The position numbers were made by a program, and so were the translations under genes. Below the pieces are notes generated by a model. It was given only the letters and a program-made list of their open reading frames with translations. It made no database searches and was not told the DNA's origin. A stretch of 64,000 bases of DNA from Zoogloeaceae bacterium (GTDB lineage Bacteria > Pseudomonadota > Gammaproteobacteria > Burkholderiales > Rhodocyclaceae), in the NCBI GenBank assembly GCA_031277315.1, contig JAITMP010000030.1:62001-126000 (forward strand), given 5' to 3'. Shown piece by piece: positions 52,831 through 60,441 of the stretch; positions within the stretch are counted from its first letter, which is position 1, and every line of letters begins with the position of its first letter.

Positions 52831-53949
52831 GTGCTGCCGTTTCTCGCCGCCGCCGCGCTCGCCGCCTTCGCGGCAGCGTTGGCGCTGGCGCTCTCCGGCG
52901 CGATCAGTCCGGCGGCAGCGGCGCATGTCGCCTTCGCCGCCGGCGTCATGCCGCTCATCTTCGGCGCCATGACGTACTTCGTTCCGGTGCTCACGCGCAG
53001 CGGCGCGGTAGCGCCGGCGATGCGGCGCTTGCCGCTGGTTTTTCTTGCCGCCGGTTTGCTGGCGGCGGGCGCTTTTCTGTGGCCGGTCTGGTTCAACCCG
53101 CTCGTGCATGCGGGCGCCGGTCTGGCCTTGCTGGCCGCTCTCGTCATGGCCGTCTGGATCGCGCGGCGGGGCCGCGCCGCGCTCGGCGCGCCGCATCCCG
53201 GCCTGCGCTGGTATCTGGCGGCGGTGCTGTGCCTCGCGCTGGCGCTGATGGCCGCGTTGATGGTGCTGGCGCTGCCGGTCCAGCGCGCCGCGCTGCGCCT
53301 GTTCCACCTGCATCTGAACACGCTGGGTTTCATCGGCCTCACTGCGCTCGGCACGCTGGCCGTGCTGCTGCCGACCACCGCCGGCCGGCCCGATCCCGAA
53401 GCCGCCCGCTGGCTGCGGCGCATGCTGCTGCCGGTGCTGATCGGCGCGCTGCTGATCGCCGCCGGCGCGGCGACGTGGAAGCCCGCCGCCTATCTTGGCG
53501 CGCTGCTCCTGTTCGCGCCGGTCGCTTTGCTTGGCAAGACCTGGCTGACGCGCTTCCGGCATGAAATCCTGCATCCACACGGCGCCGCGCCGACGCTGGC
53601 GCTGGCGTTGACCGGCTTGTTGGGGTTGCTGATCGCGGGCGCGCTGCATGCCGGGCTTCACATCGGCGGCGGCGATGCCATCCTTGGTTTCGCACTCGCT
53701 TTCCTCCTGCCGCTGATTACCGGCGCGGTCAGCCAGCTTTTGCCGTTGTGGCTCAAGCCGGGCGCGCAGACGGATTGGCACCGCGCCGCGCGCGCGCGTC
53801 TTGGCCGTTTTGCCGCCTTGCAAGGACTGGTTTTTGTCGCCGTCGGCTGGCTCGCCGCGCTCGGCTGGCCGCATGGCATCTGGCTGGCGTTGGCCGGCCT
53901 GGCGGCGTTTGTTGCGCGGGCGCTGTCGATCTGCCTGCTGAAAAACTGA
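52831..53949 (+). CDS. Polytopic membrane protein, NnrS-like / oxidase-like
   Basis: 372 aa, about 11-12 membrane helices, almost no hydrophilic loops. FHLHLNTLGFIGLTALGTLAVLLP resembles both the HxH helix X of heme-copper oxidases and NnrS proteins; further His residues (HEILHPHG, ALHAGLHIGGGD) could bind metal. NnrS is a heme- and copper-containing membrane protein linked to NO stress. The GTG start at 52831 is uncertain; no ATG is available in the hydrophobic N-terminus. Its position behind DUF2249 fits NO metabolism, but I cannot assign a precise family. Confidence 0.6.
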   Translation: MLPFLAAAALAAFAAALALALSGAISPAAAAHVAFAAGVMPLIFGAMTYFVPVLTRSGAVAPAMRRLPLVFLAAGLLAAGAFLWPVWFNPLVHAGAGLALLAALVMAVWIARRGRAALGAPHPGLRWYLAAVLCLALALMAALMVLALPVQRAALRLFHLHLNTLGFIGLTALGTLAVLLPTTAGRPDPEAARWLRRMLLPVLIGALLIAAGAATWKPAAYLGALLLFAPVALLGKTWLTRFRHEILHPHGAAPTLALALTGLLGLLIAGALHAGLHIGGGDAILGFALAFLLPLITGAVSQLLPLWLKPGAQTDWHRAARARLGRFAALQGLVFVAVGWLAALGWPHGIWLALAGLAAFVARALSICLLKN

Positions 53950-54012
53950 AAGGCGCGGGCAAGACGCGATCCGCCGCGCCTCGCCCGCGCCCGTCAGGCG
54001 CGAAATCGCGTT

Positions 54013-54699
54013 TTAGAAGCGATAGCCGATGCCGATGCCCCACAGCAGCGGATCAACCTTGACGGTCGATACTTTCCTGCCGCCGATGCTCAGGTCGGAA
54101 CGGATGTTGATCTTCTTCACATCGACGTTGAGAAACAGGTTGTTGTCGAGCTTGATGTCGAAACCGGCTTGCAGCGCCAGACCCCAACTGCCGCGGTCGA
54201 GATTGCTGTTCGTGCCGGTGACGGCGTCCAGCTTGTCGAAATCGACGCCCCAGATGCGGGTGTAGTTGACGCCGGCGCCGACGTAAGGACGGAAAGTCGA
54301 ATCCGGCAGGAAGTGGTACTGGAGCAGCAGCGAGGGCGGCAGATGCTTGAAGGTGCCGACCTTGGCGCCGTCCAGCGGGCCTTTGCCGATCTTGACGCTA
54401 TGCTTCTGCGGGATGGTCAGCACCAGTTCGGCGGCAATGTTCTTGGTGAAGAAATAGGAAATATCGAGTTCGGGAATCACCTTGTCGCTGACCGACACGG
54501 CGTTCTTGGGCAGCAGCGCGCTGGTGATGCCGGAATTGCCGTTGCCTGCCGACGAGTGATCGGCCATGTCGAGTTGCAGGGCGCGCACGCGCACCAGCCA
54601 GTTGCCCTCGGCGGCTTGTTGGGCTTGCGCGGTGGAGCCGAGCGCGCTAACGGCGAAGCCGGTGGCGATGAGCGCTGATTTCATTACGGACGTTTGCAT
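54013..54699 (-). CDS. ompW: OmpW family outer-membrane protein
   Basis: 228 aa with a signal peptide (MQTSVMKSALIATGFAVSA, cleaved after AQA) and an eight-stranded beta barrel ending in the terminal Phe (GIGIGYRF). Characteristic OmpW stretches: GNWLVRVRAL, PELDISYFFTKNIAAELVLT, LPPSLLLQYHF and VGAGVNYTRIW. It forms a small hydrophobic channel; in enteric bacteria ompW is controlled by FNR and induced in anaerobiosis. Two FNR-like boxes lie upstream here. ATG 54699 has AGAGGAAAA upstream and is preferred over the TTG-initiated longer frame. Confidence 0.92.
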   Translation of the reverse strand: MQTSVMKSALIATGFAVSALGSTAQAQQAAEGNWLVRVRALQLDMADHSSAGNGNSGITSALLPKNAVSVSDKVIPELDISYFFTKNIAAELVLTIPQKHSVKIGKGPLDGAKVGTFKHLPPSLLLQYHFLPDSTFRPYVGAGVNYTRIWGVDFDKLDAVTGTNSNLDRGSWGLALQAGFDIKLDNNLFLNVDVKKINIRSDLSIGGRKVSTVKVDPLLWGIGIGYRF

Positions 54700-54789
54700 G
54701 GTTTTCCTCTTTGATAAATGGAACAAGTAAAAAAACGGATTGAATAGTTAAAACGAATGGTTAAGGCAGTGAATATATAAATATAAAAT

Positions 54790-54803
54790 TTGACTTTAAT
54801 CAA
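54790..54803. promoter_or_regulatory. FNR/DNR-like box upstream of ompW
   Basis: TTGAC-TTTA-ATCAA, one mismatch from consensus, 91 nt upstream of the ompW start, in a 240-bp AT-rich region. Confidence 0.55.
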
Positions 54804-54816
54804 ATTATGCCTTTTT

Positions 54817-54830
54817 TTGATTTGTGTCAA
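54817..54830. promoter_or_regulatory. Second FNR/DNR-like box upstream of ompW
   Basis: TTGAT-TTGT-GTCAA, one mismatch from consensus, centred 27 bp from the first box. Confidence 0.55.
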
Positions 54831-54939
54831 ATAGAGATATGAGAATAGCGCGAAACAACAGATAGGCTGTTGTATTCGCGCACAAAACAAGAGGGATGCG
54901 CCGTGAAATCCGGCTATCTGGGACGAGGTTTCAGGAGGT

Positions 54940-56331
54940 TTAAGTCTGGCTGCGGCGAATCGCCATCAGCACTACGACGACGAAGATCAGGCCGCCGATG
55001 ATGGCGATCAGGCCGCCCAGACCCATGATGCCCATGGCGGCGATTTCGCTGGCGCTTTTCAGCGCCTGCTCGGCGCCGGCCACTTTGCGCTGCACGCCGT
55101 AGCCGCCCGACCACATCAGGCCGCCGATGTGCATGGCCTGCCCAAGCGCGTAGCACCAGGAGGAGAAGGTGGCCCACTTGCGCGACGGCTTGCCGTAGCC
55201 GAGACGCGGCAGCAGAAGGTAGACCAGGCCCATCAGCGCCAGCGTGACGCCGACGATGCAGCCGTGGTAATGGGCCGGAATCTTGACGTTGCTGCCGGCG
55301 ATGGTGAAACCGATCAGGCCGCCGAAGCAGAACAGGGCGAGCGAGGCATACAAGGCGGCGCGCAGCGGACGGGCGTCGTCGGCGATGGCCGCGCCGGGAC
55401 GTACCGCCAGCAGCACGGCCAGCGCCACCGGCAGGATCGGCAGCCCGCCGCCCAGCCCCATCGCGAAAGTGAGCAGGTTGCGGTGCTCGACGGCATGCGC
55501 CGGCCATAGCAGGTAGGCGACGGGAATCGCCAAGGCGCAGAGCGTGGCGAGGGCGAAGCAGAGCAGGGCGATGCGCGGACTCATCGGCACGCGCGCGCCG
55601 CAGGCGCTCGCCAGCCACAGCCAGGCGACCAGCATCAGCACCGTCCAGATGAATTGCAGGGCGTGGCCGCCGCCCCAGAACAGAATTTCGTAATACGCCT
55701 TGCCGTCGAGGCTGCCCGGCAGGGTGAGCCAGGACCAGACGAAAGCGACGATGGCGATGACCGCCGGCACGAGGCCGAGCGTGAGGCCGGCCCGCAGCGC
55801 CCCGGCGCCGTCCAGTGTGCCGCTACAGGCCGGCGCGGCGAGCAGGCTGCGCGCCACCAGCAGCACCGCGCCGAGGCCGAAGATCACCAGCCCCCAGAGG
55901 AAGACCGGGTTTTCCAGCACCGGAATGTAGTTCGCCATGATCGGCTCGCCGTGACCGGCGAACGGCGAAATCGTCATCAGCAGGGCGCCCAGCCCGGCGA
56001 TGGCAAGGGCGGCGCGGTTCAGGCCGAAGGCGCGCGTGCCGCCGGAGAGCGTCCACAGAATGCCGCCGAGGGAAACGAACCACACCAGCACCGAGAGATC
56101 GACGTGCACTACCAGCGCGACGCGAAAAAAGTCGCCGGCCGGCAGCAGGTTCTGAAACTGCGGCGCGCGGGAGAGAACGAGGATGATGGAGAGAACGCCG
56201 GAACCGATCAGCGCCAGCAGACCCAGCCAGAGCCAGCCGCGCGCCACGCCGGTCAGGCGCGCGTCGGTTTCAGGCAGGCTGAAATCGGTTCCCCGGAGGG
56301 CGGCGGGAGCGGTATCCGTGACAGCGTTCAT
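54940..56331 (-). CDS. Atypical heme-copper-oxidase-like subunit I (cbb3/NorB-like)
   Basis: 463 aa with about 12 membrane helices. Helix II His76 (VVHVDLSVLVWF) and helix X His354/His356 (PAHYHGCIVG) are where low- and high-spin heme ligands lie in this superfamily, and His223 (FWGGGHALQFIW) fits helix VI. The normal adjacent His-His pair of helix VII is missing; the corresponding region reads PAHAVEHRN (His279, His283). No helix VI Tyr or NorB-type Glu is obvious. It is therefore neither a standard oxidase nor a standard cNOR/qNOR. The start overlaps the preceding gene by 4 nt, last in an operon with a cytochrome b - MvhD fusion. Confidence 0.75.
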   Translation of the reverse strand: MNAVTDTAPAALRGTDFSLPETDARLTGVARGWLWLGLLALIGSGVLSIILVLSRAPQFQNLLPAGDFFRVALVVHVDLSVLVWFVSLGGILWTLSGGTRAFGLNRAALAIAGLGALLMTISPFAGHGEPIMANYIPVLENPVFLWGLVIFGLGAVLLVARSLLAAPACSGTLDGAGALRAGLTLGLVPAVIAIVAFVWSWLTLPGSLDGKAYYEILFWGGGHALQFIWTVLMLVAWLWLASACGARVPMSPRIALLCFALATLCALAIPVAYLLWPAHAVEHRNLLTFAMGLGGGLPILPVALAVLLAVRPGAAIADDARPLRAALYASLALFCFGGLIGFTIAGSNVKIPAHYHGCIVGVTLALMGLVYLLLPRLGYGKPSRKWATFSSWCYALGQAMHIGGLMWSGGYGVQRKVAGAEQALKSASEIAAMGIMGLGGLIAIIGGLIFVVVVLMAIRRSQT

Positions 56332-56846
56332 TCAAAGAAAATGCCGCCGTGATCCTTGCGCAGATCAATGACGAGAATCTGCGCCGGTTGCAGCGTCAGC
56401 CGTTCTTCCTTGATGTAGTTGAAATCCTGGATGCGCACGTTGTCGTTCATCTTAACCGACAGCAGATGCTCACCCGCCGGCACTTCAAAGCGCCTGTAGA
56501 TGTTCGAGGTGCCGTCCTTGGAGAGGCCGGTCGGCGGCGCCACGCCCTCGAACAACGAGTGGCCGTCGAGATCGATTTTGACCGTGATGGGCGAACGCTC
56601 GCGCGGGCAGACCCGGGCCTTGCGCATGTTCGGCGCCAGCTTGGCGAGTTCCTCCGGCGTACGGTCGCGGCATTCGCCGACCGGCTCGCCGTGGGTGCTG
56701 AAGGAAAGCTTGATGAGGGCCTTGTCCGGCTCAAGATGGGTGTAGTCGGGCGAAGTCGAGAAATAGCCGATGATGACGGCGAACAAGCCGTAGAAGACGA
56801 CTTGTCCGACCAGCATGAGCGGATTGACGGGTGATTTGCTAACCAT
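56328..56846 (-). CDS. Membrane-anchored extracytoplasmic protein paired with the atypical oxidase subunit
   Basis: 172 aa. One N-terminal membrane helix (residues 9-28), then an extracytoplasmic domain of about 140 residues that seems mostly beta (ITVKIDLDGHSLFEGV, RRFEVPAGEHLLSVKMND, LQPAQILVIDLRK). Two conserved-looking cysteines (GECRDRTPEE, ARVCPRERS) may form a disulfide; the CuA pattern is absent. Size and topology recall subunit II/NorC-like partners that have lost or never had a metal site. It overlaps both neighbours (8 nt and 4 nt), which strongly implies one complex. No family was recognised. Confidence 0.7.
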   Translation of the reverse strand: MVSKSPVNPLMLVGQVVFYGLFAVIIGYFSTSPDYTHLEPDKALIKLSFSTHGEPVGECRDRTPEELAKLAPNMRKARVCPRERSPITVKIDLDGHSLFEGVAPPTGLSKDGTSNIYRRFEVPAGEHLLSVKMNDNVRIQDFNYIKEERLTLQPAQILVIDLRKDHGGIFFE

Positions 56847-58410
56847 GTTGAGCGATCCTCCTCGGAGTATAAGCGCGCGGGCGTTTTTCGTCCGCGTTCA
56901 GAGTTTGCAAAGAGTGGCGAAAATCTTCCAGCGCCGCCTTGAGGCGGCTCATTTCGTGGCTGTCGGCCCAGACGATGCGCAGGTGTTCCGCCGGCACTGT
57001 TGCGCGCAGATGCGGCTCGCGCTGGCTGGCCAGGCGCTCCTCGGTCCAGCGGGTGCCCAAACGGTAAGCGCAACTGCCTTCGCGGCAGCCGGTGACGAGC
57101 ACGCCGTCGGCGCCGCCGCGCAGGGCGTATTCGGCGAAGCTGGGCGGCAGCAGGCCGGCGCACATCAGATTCAGCACGGCGGTATCCGCGCTTTCAAGAC
57201 GGGCCGTCTCGGCGGCGCAGGTGCAGCCGAAAACGGCGATTTTCACCGGGCCGGCGAGGGCGGCGATCTTGCGCTCCATTTCTTCGCGCAGTGCGCCGAC
57301 CGGCTGCGCCGGCATGTCGATGCCGGTGACGAGCGTATCCACGCTGCGGAACGGCGTGGACGAAGGGCAGGCGCCGGCGCAGATGCCGCAGGAAGCGCAC
57401 AGTTCGGGAATCACGCGGGCCAGCTCGTGGCCGGGCTTGTCCGGATGCGGCAGCATGACGACGGCGCCGTAGGGGCAATCGACGAAGCAGCGGCGGCAGC
57501 CGTTGCAGTTGGGCGGATTGACGCTGGCGATCGGCTGCTGCTTCGGGTGCGGCAGCAGCGGGAGCAGCAACAGCAGCAGGGAGAACAGGCCGGCCATCGC
57601 CCACAGGCCCGCCGGCGAGGTGAGGTACATCAGTGGATGGACGAACAGATAGTGCCAGTCCAGATGCAGCACTGGAGAGAGCATCGACAGATCGGCCTTG
57701 CCGTGCGAGACGGTCGGTTTGACGAGGGCGAGGACAAATAGCATGGCGAAAGTCCCCAGCGCCAGCGAACGCGCCGGGAAGACATCGGAGTGCGAAATGC
57801 GCTGGATATGCACCCAGAGCGCCAGCAGCAGAATGAGCGGGATGCCGATATGCAGGAAGACCAGCAGCGAGAAGAAGCGGTCGGTGAGCATTCCCGGCAG
57901 GAAGTTGCGCGTCGTCACGCCGCTGAAAGTCGGGATCCAGTCGAACCATTCGGCGCTGGCGACTGCCGAGAACAGGCCGAGCTGATCCCATACCAGCCAA
58001 TAGCCGCCGATGCCGGAGGCATAGACCAGCCAGATGACGGGCACGCCGGTGATCCAGGAATACCAGCGGAAGCCGTTATAACGGCCGTAAAGCAGTTCGC
58101 GCGCCAGATGCAGCAGCATCACCAGCACGAGGGCGTCGGCGGCGTAGCGGTGCAGGCTGCGGATGATGCCGCCCAGCCACCATTGCTCGTGCGTGTAGTA
58201 CTCGATCGAGGTGTGGATTTCCTCGATGCCGGTGTCGAGGACGATGAACAGATAGACGCCGGTGGCGAACGTGATCCAGAGGAGATAAAAGCCGAGCGCG
58301 CCCAGATGCCGCCAGGGATTGGCGGCAGCGCCGAAAAACGCATCGAAAAAACTTTCGATGCGCTGCATCAGAGCGAGTCCGCTCTGGCGGATGGAAGCGG
58401 TCACGCTCAC
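56839..58410 (-). CDS. Cytochrome b - 2x[4Fe-4S] - MvhD-like fusion protein
   Basis: 523 aa. A cytochrome b core (1-285) with His87/His101 and His187/His201; two 4Fe-4S clusters (Cys302/305/308/312 and Cys338/341/344/348); and a C-terminal MvhD/FlpD-like domain (385-500) with CTC (396-398), Cys417, and GCREGSCAYRLG. MvhD normally passes electrons between a hydrogenase and heterodisulfide reductase HdrA; here it is covalently tied to a quinone-reactive type cytochrome b, with no HdrA nearby. The start is uncertain: GTG 58410 is used, GTG 58404 or ATG 58368 are possible, and a G7 run lies just upstream. Confidence 0.82.
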   Translation of the reverse strand: MSVTASIRQSGLALMQRIESFFDAFFGAAANPWRHLGALGFYLLWITFATGVYLFIVLDTGIEEIHTSIEYYTHEQWWLGGIIRSLHRYAADALVLVMLLHLARELLYGRYNGFRWYSWITGVPVIWLVYASGIGGYWLVWDQLGLFSAVASAEWFDWIPTFSGVTTRNFLPGMLTDRFFSLLVFLHIGIPLILLLALWVHIQRISHSDVFPARSLALGTFAMLFVLALVKPTVSHGKADLSMLSPVLHLDWHYLFVHPLMYLTSPAGLWAMAGLFSLLLLLLPLLPHPKQQPIASVNPPNCNGCRRCFVDCPYGAVVMLPHPDKPGHELARVIPELCASCGICAGACPSSTPFRSVDTLVTGIDMPAQPVGALREEMERKIAALAGPVKIAVFGCTCAAETARLESADTAVLNLMCAGLLPPSFAEYALRGGADGVLVTGCREGSCAYRLGTRWTEERLASQREPHLRATVPAEHLRIVWADSHEMSRLKAALEDFRHSLQTLNADEKRPRAYTPRRIAQHG

Positions 58411-58499
58411 GTTGGGGGGGTTACGGACGAGACGGAACGGAATGGAAATGAAACAGGTTTATCAGGGTTTGATGATATGCAGTTGAGGCTTGAAGCAAC

Positions 58500-58513
58500 T
58501 TGACCGGAGTCAA
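58500..58513. promoter_or_regulatory. Palindromic FNR/DNR-like box before the cytochrome b - MvhD operon
   Basis: TTGAC-CGGA-GTCAA, symmetrical, one mismatch per half from TTGAT-N4-ATCAA. It overlaps the end of the SCO gene and lies about 90 nt upstream of the fusion gene start, so the fusion operon may be transcribed separately from SCO. Confidence 0.45.
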
Positions 58514-59385
58514 ACGCTCTCGGTCTTCTTGGTGCGCAATCCTTTCCAGATATACCAACTGATATAGAGGAAAAAGGTCAGAAAACCGGCGATTTCGAAG
58601 ATCAGGGCGTAGTCCACCCGGTACTTGCCCGTCTTCGGGTCATACACGGAACAGAGGATGCGCACGCGGTCGAACAGATCGGACAAGCTGTCCGTTTCCG
58701 CTATCGGCGCGCCGGCGATGAGCTGCTTGAGCGGCTTGACGAGCAGGTCGGCGGTGGGCGCTTCGCCGTAGATCTGGCGGTAAATTTTTCCTTCCGCGTC
58801 GACCAGGGTGATCTGGACGATGTGGTCGAAGCCGGCCGGCGTGGCGGCATAGCTGAAACCGAAACTGCGGGTGAGATCGTTGACGATGGCGGGCGCCGGG
58901 CTGAGGAACTCCCAGTTCGGGAAGACGATGCCGTTCTGCGCGGCGAACGCCTTCATCGCTGAGGGCGAATCGAAAGGCTGGTTGAAGCCGATGCTGATGA
59001 CGTTGAAGCGGTTGGCGCCGATTACGGCGACGGCTTGCGTGACCGCCTTTTCGAGGTTTTTGGTCGTCGTCGGACACACCTCGAAGCAGCCGGTATAGAT
59101 GAAGCTGACCAGCAGCGGCTTGCCGCGGTAGCTTGAAAGTGAAACGGGTTTTTGCTTTCGGTCAAGCAGGGTGAAATCGCCGATTGACTGGTTGATGACG
59201 GAACGGGAGAGTTCGAGCGCTTTTTCCGCGTTAAGCACCGGCACGTTTGGCGCGGTGGCCGGATTGATCGGGCGCGAGGTGATCTGCTCCTGGGCGGCGG
59301 GCGCCGCGAACGACGCCGCGCAGGACAGCAGCAGAATCAGGGAGCGGAAAAGACGCGGGAGTCGGATGTAGGACATGGCCGACAT
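58510..59385 (-). CDS. SCO1/SenC family copper chaperone with C-terminal membrane helix
   Basis: 291 aa. Signal sequence or anchor (about 10-28), thioredoxin-like domain with the copper motif TGCFEVCP (Cys100, Cys104) and ligand His188 (FDHIVQITLVD), and an additional C-terminal membrane helix (IFEIAGFLTFFLYISWYIW) before a basic tail. SCO proteins metallate the CuA site of subunit II, and a CuA subunit II gene lies 3 kb away. ATG 59385 was chosen over the TTG 27 nt upstream; ATG 59376 is also possible. The C-terminal helix is not usual for SCO. Confidence 0.87.
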   Translation of the reverse strand: MSAMSYIRLPRLFRSLILLLSCAASFAAPAAQEQITSRPINPATAPNVPVLNAEKALELSRSVINQSIGDFTLLDRKQKPVSLSSYRGKPLLVSFIYTGCFEVCPTTTKNLEKAVTQAVAVIGANRFNVISIGFNQPFDSPSAMKAFAAQNGIVFPNWEFLSPAPAIVNDLTRSFGFSYAATPAGFDHIVQITLVDAEGKIYRQIYGEAPTADLLVKPLKQLIAGAPIAETDSLSDLFDRVRILCSVYDPKTGKYRVDYALIFEIAGFLTFFLYISWYIWKGLRTKKTESV

Positions 59386-59485
59386 GATCGCCGCCGCCTT
59401 GCGCAGCGTCAAGCGAAGGGATCAAAAAGGCCGGCGTTAAATACCGTCGGTTTGAAGATGTTTCGATGACGGCTTGCGCTGAATG

Positions 59486-59517
59486 CGGCAAAGCCCCCGA
59501 TTCAGGGGGCTTTGCCG
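59486..59517 (-). terminator. 13-bp hairpin after the M48 peptidase gene
   Basis: CGGCAAAGCCCCC (59486-59498) pairs with GGGGGCTTTGCCG (59505-59517), 6-nt loop. It lies 20 nt past the M48 stop on the minus strand. No T run follows, but the stem is very stable. Confidence 0.65.
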
Positions 59518-59536
59518 GTAGCCGACGGGCGGAAAC

Positions 59537-60286
59537 TTAACCTATCTGACTGCGCATCCGCTGCGCCCGCTCGGCGGGCGCAGGATGCGTGGATAGCCAA
59601 CTGGCGCTGCCGCCGCCGGAGAGCTTGTCCAGTTTTTCCAACGCGCTCACAGCGGCTTTCGGATCATATTTTTTATTTTTCAGGAAAGCCATGGCATAGT
59701 CGTCCGCCTCGTTTTCGTTCGACTGCGAATGCTGGGCAAGAATGACTTTCTGGAACAATTCCCCCAGTTGCGAATCGGTCAATGCCGCCGCCTTGCTGCC
59801 TGTGGCGGCGACCGCATCGCGCAGACCGCCGGTAGTGAGCGCCATCTGCATGCGTTTTTTGGAGTGCCCGGCCTTGATGTGGCCGATTTCGTGGCCGATG
59901 ACATAACGCACCTCGTCGTCGCTCATCATGTCCATCAGGCCGCTATAAACACGGACCGTACCGTCGCCCATGGCAAAGGCGTTGACTTCGCTTGTCTGAT
60001 AAACCTTGAAGTTGAGTTTGAGTCCGTCATGCGAAGACAGCCCCTGCGTCAATGCGGTCAAACGCTTGCCATAGCTGCTGCCGGGCGGCGCCACCTTGTT
60101 TTGCTGATCGGTTTCCTTCGCCATCTGCGAAAAATAGGCGTTGAGGTCTTGATCGGAGATCGTTGCGGCATCGGTGAGCGACTTCGCCGCGCCCAAGGCG
60201 CGGTCAAGATCGAATGCGGACACGGGGCCGGCGATCGATACGCCCAAAGCCAGCAAACAGTGTTTCAATAATTCTCGACGTTCCAT
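59537..60286 (-). CDS. M48 family metallopeptidase (LoiP/YggG-like)
   Basis: 249 aa. The zinc motif GHEIGHIKAGH and later Glu in SNENEADDYAMAFL are the M48 signature. The N-terminus MERRELLKHCLLALGVS looks like a Tat or Sec signal with twin Arg and there is no lipobox Cys at the expected place. Predicted periplasmic protease involved in envelope quality control, like LoiP. ATG 60286 has GGAAGG 6 nt upstream and is preferred to GTG 60292. It lies between SCO and the oxidase-like operon and is flanked by hairpins on both sides, so it is its own unit. Confidence 0.9.
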   Translation of the reverse strand: MERRELLKHCLLALGVSIAGPVSAFDLDRALGAAKSLTDAATISDQDLNAYFSQMAKETDQQNKVAPPGSSYGKRLTALTQGLSSHDGLKLNFKVYQTSEVNAFAMGDGTVRVYSGLMDMMSDDEVRYVIGHEIGHIKAGHSKKRMQMALTTGGLRDAVAATGSKAAALTDSQLGELFQKVILAQHSQSNENEADDYAMAFLKNKKYDPKAAVSALEKLDKLSGGGSASWLSTHPAPAERAQRMRSQIG

Positions 60287-60370
60287 TTTCACCTTCCTTG
60301 ATTAACGACCGGTTCAAGCGTGAGGCAGTCATAATGCCATTAAACAGCGCCCAATAATGAGAATTTGTCA

Positions 60371-60402
60371 CAAAAACAAAGGGCCGCTTGCGCGGCCCTT
60401 TG
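60371..60402 (-). terminator. Terminator of the B-family oxidase/NOR-like operon
   Basis: CAAAGGGCCGC (60377-60387) pairs with GCGGCCCTTTG (60392-60402); on the minus strand a T5 run follows (60372-60376 as A residues). It ends the operon 40 nt past the subunit I stop. Confidence 0.85.
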
Positions 60403-60441
60403 TCGGGTGAATCGCCCGGCTTGGCAGCCGGGCGGTCCTGG

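Noticed and set aside
58414..58420. G7 run as a phase-variation tract before the cytochrome b-MvhD gene
   Set aside because: Only seven bases and outside the coding frame with the chosen start; too short to claim phase variation without population data.
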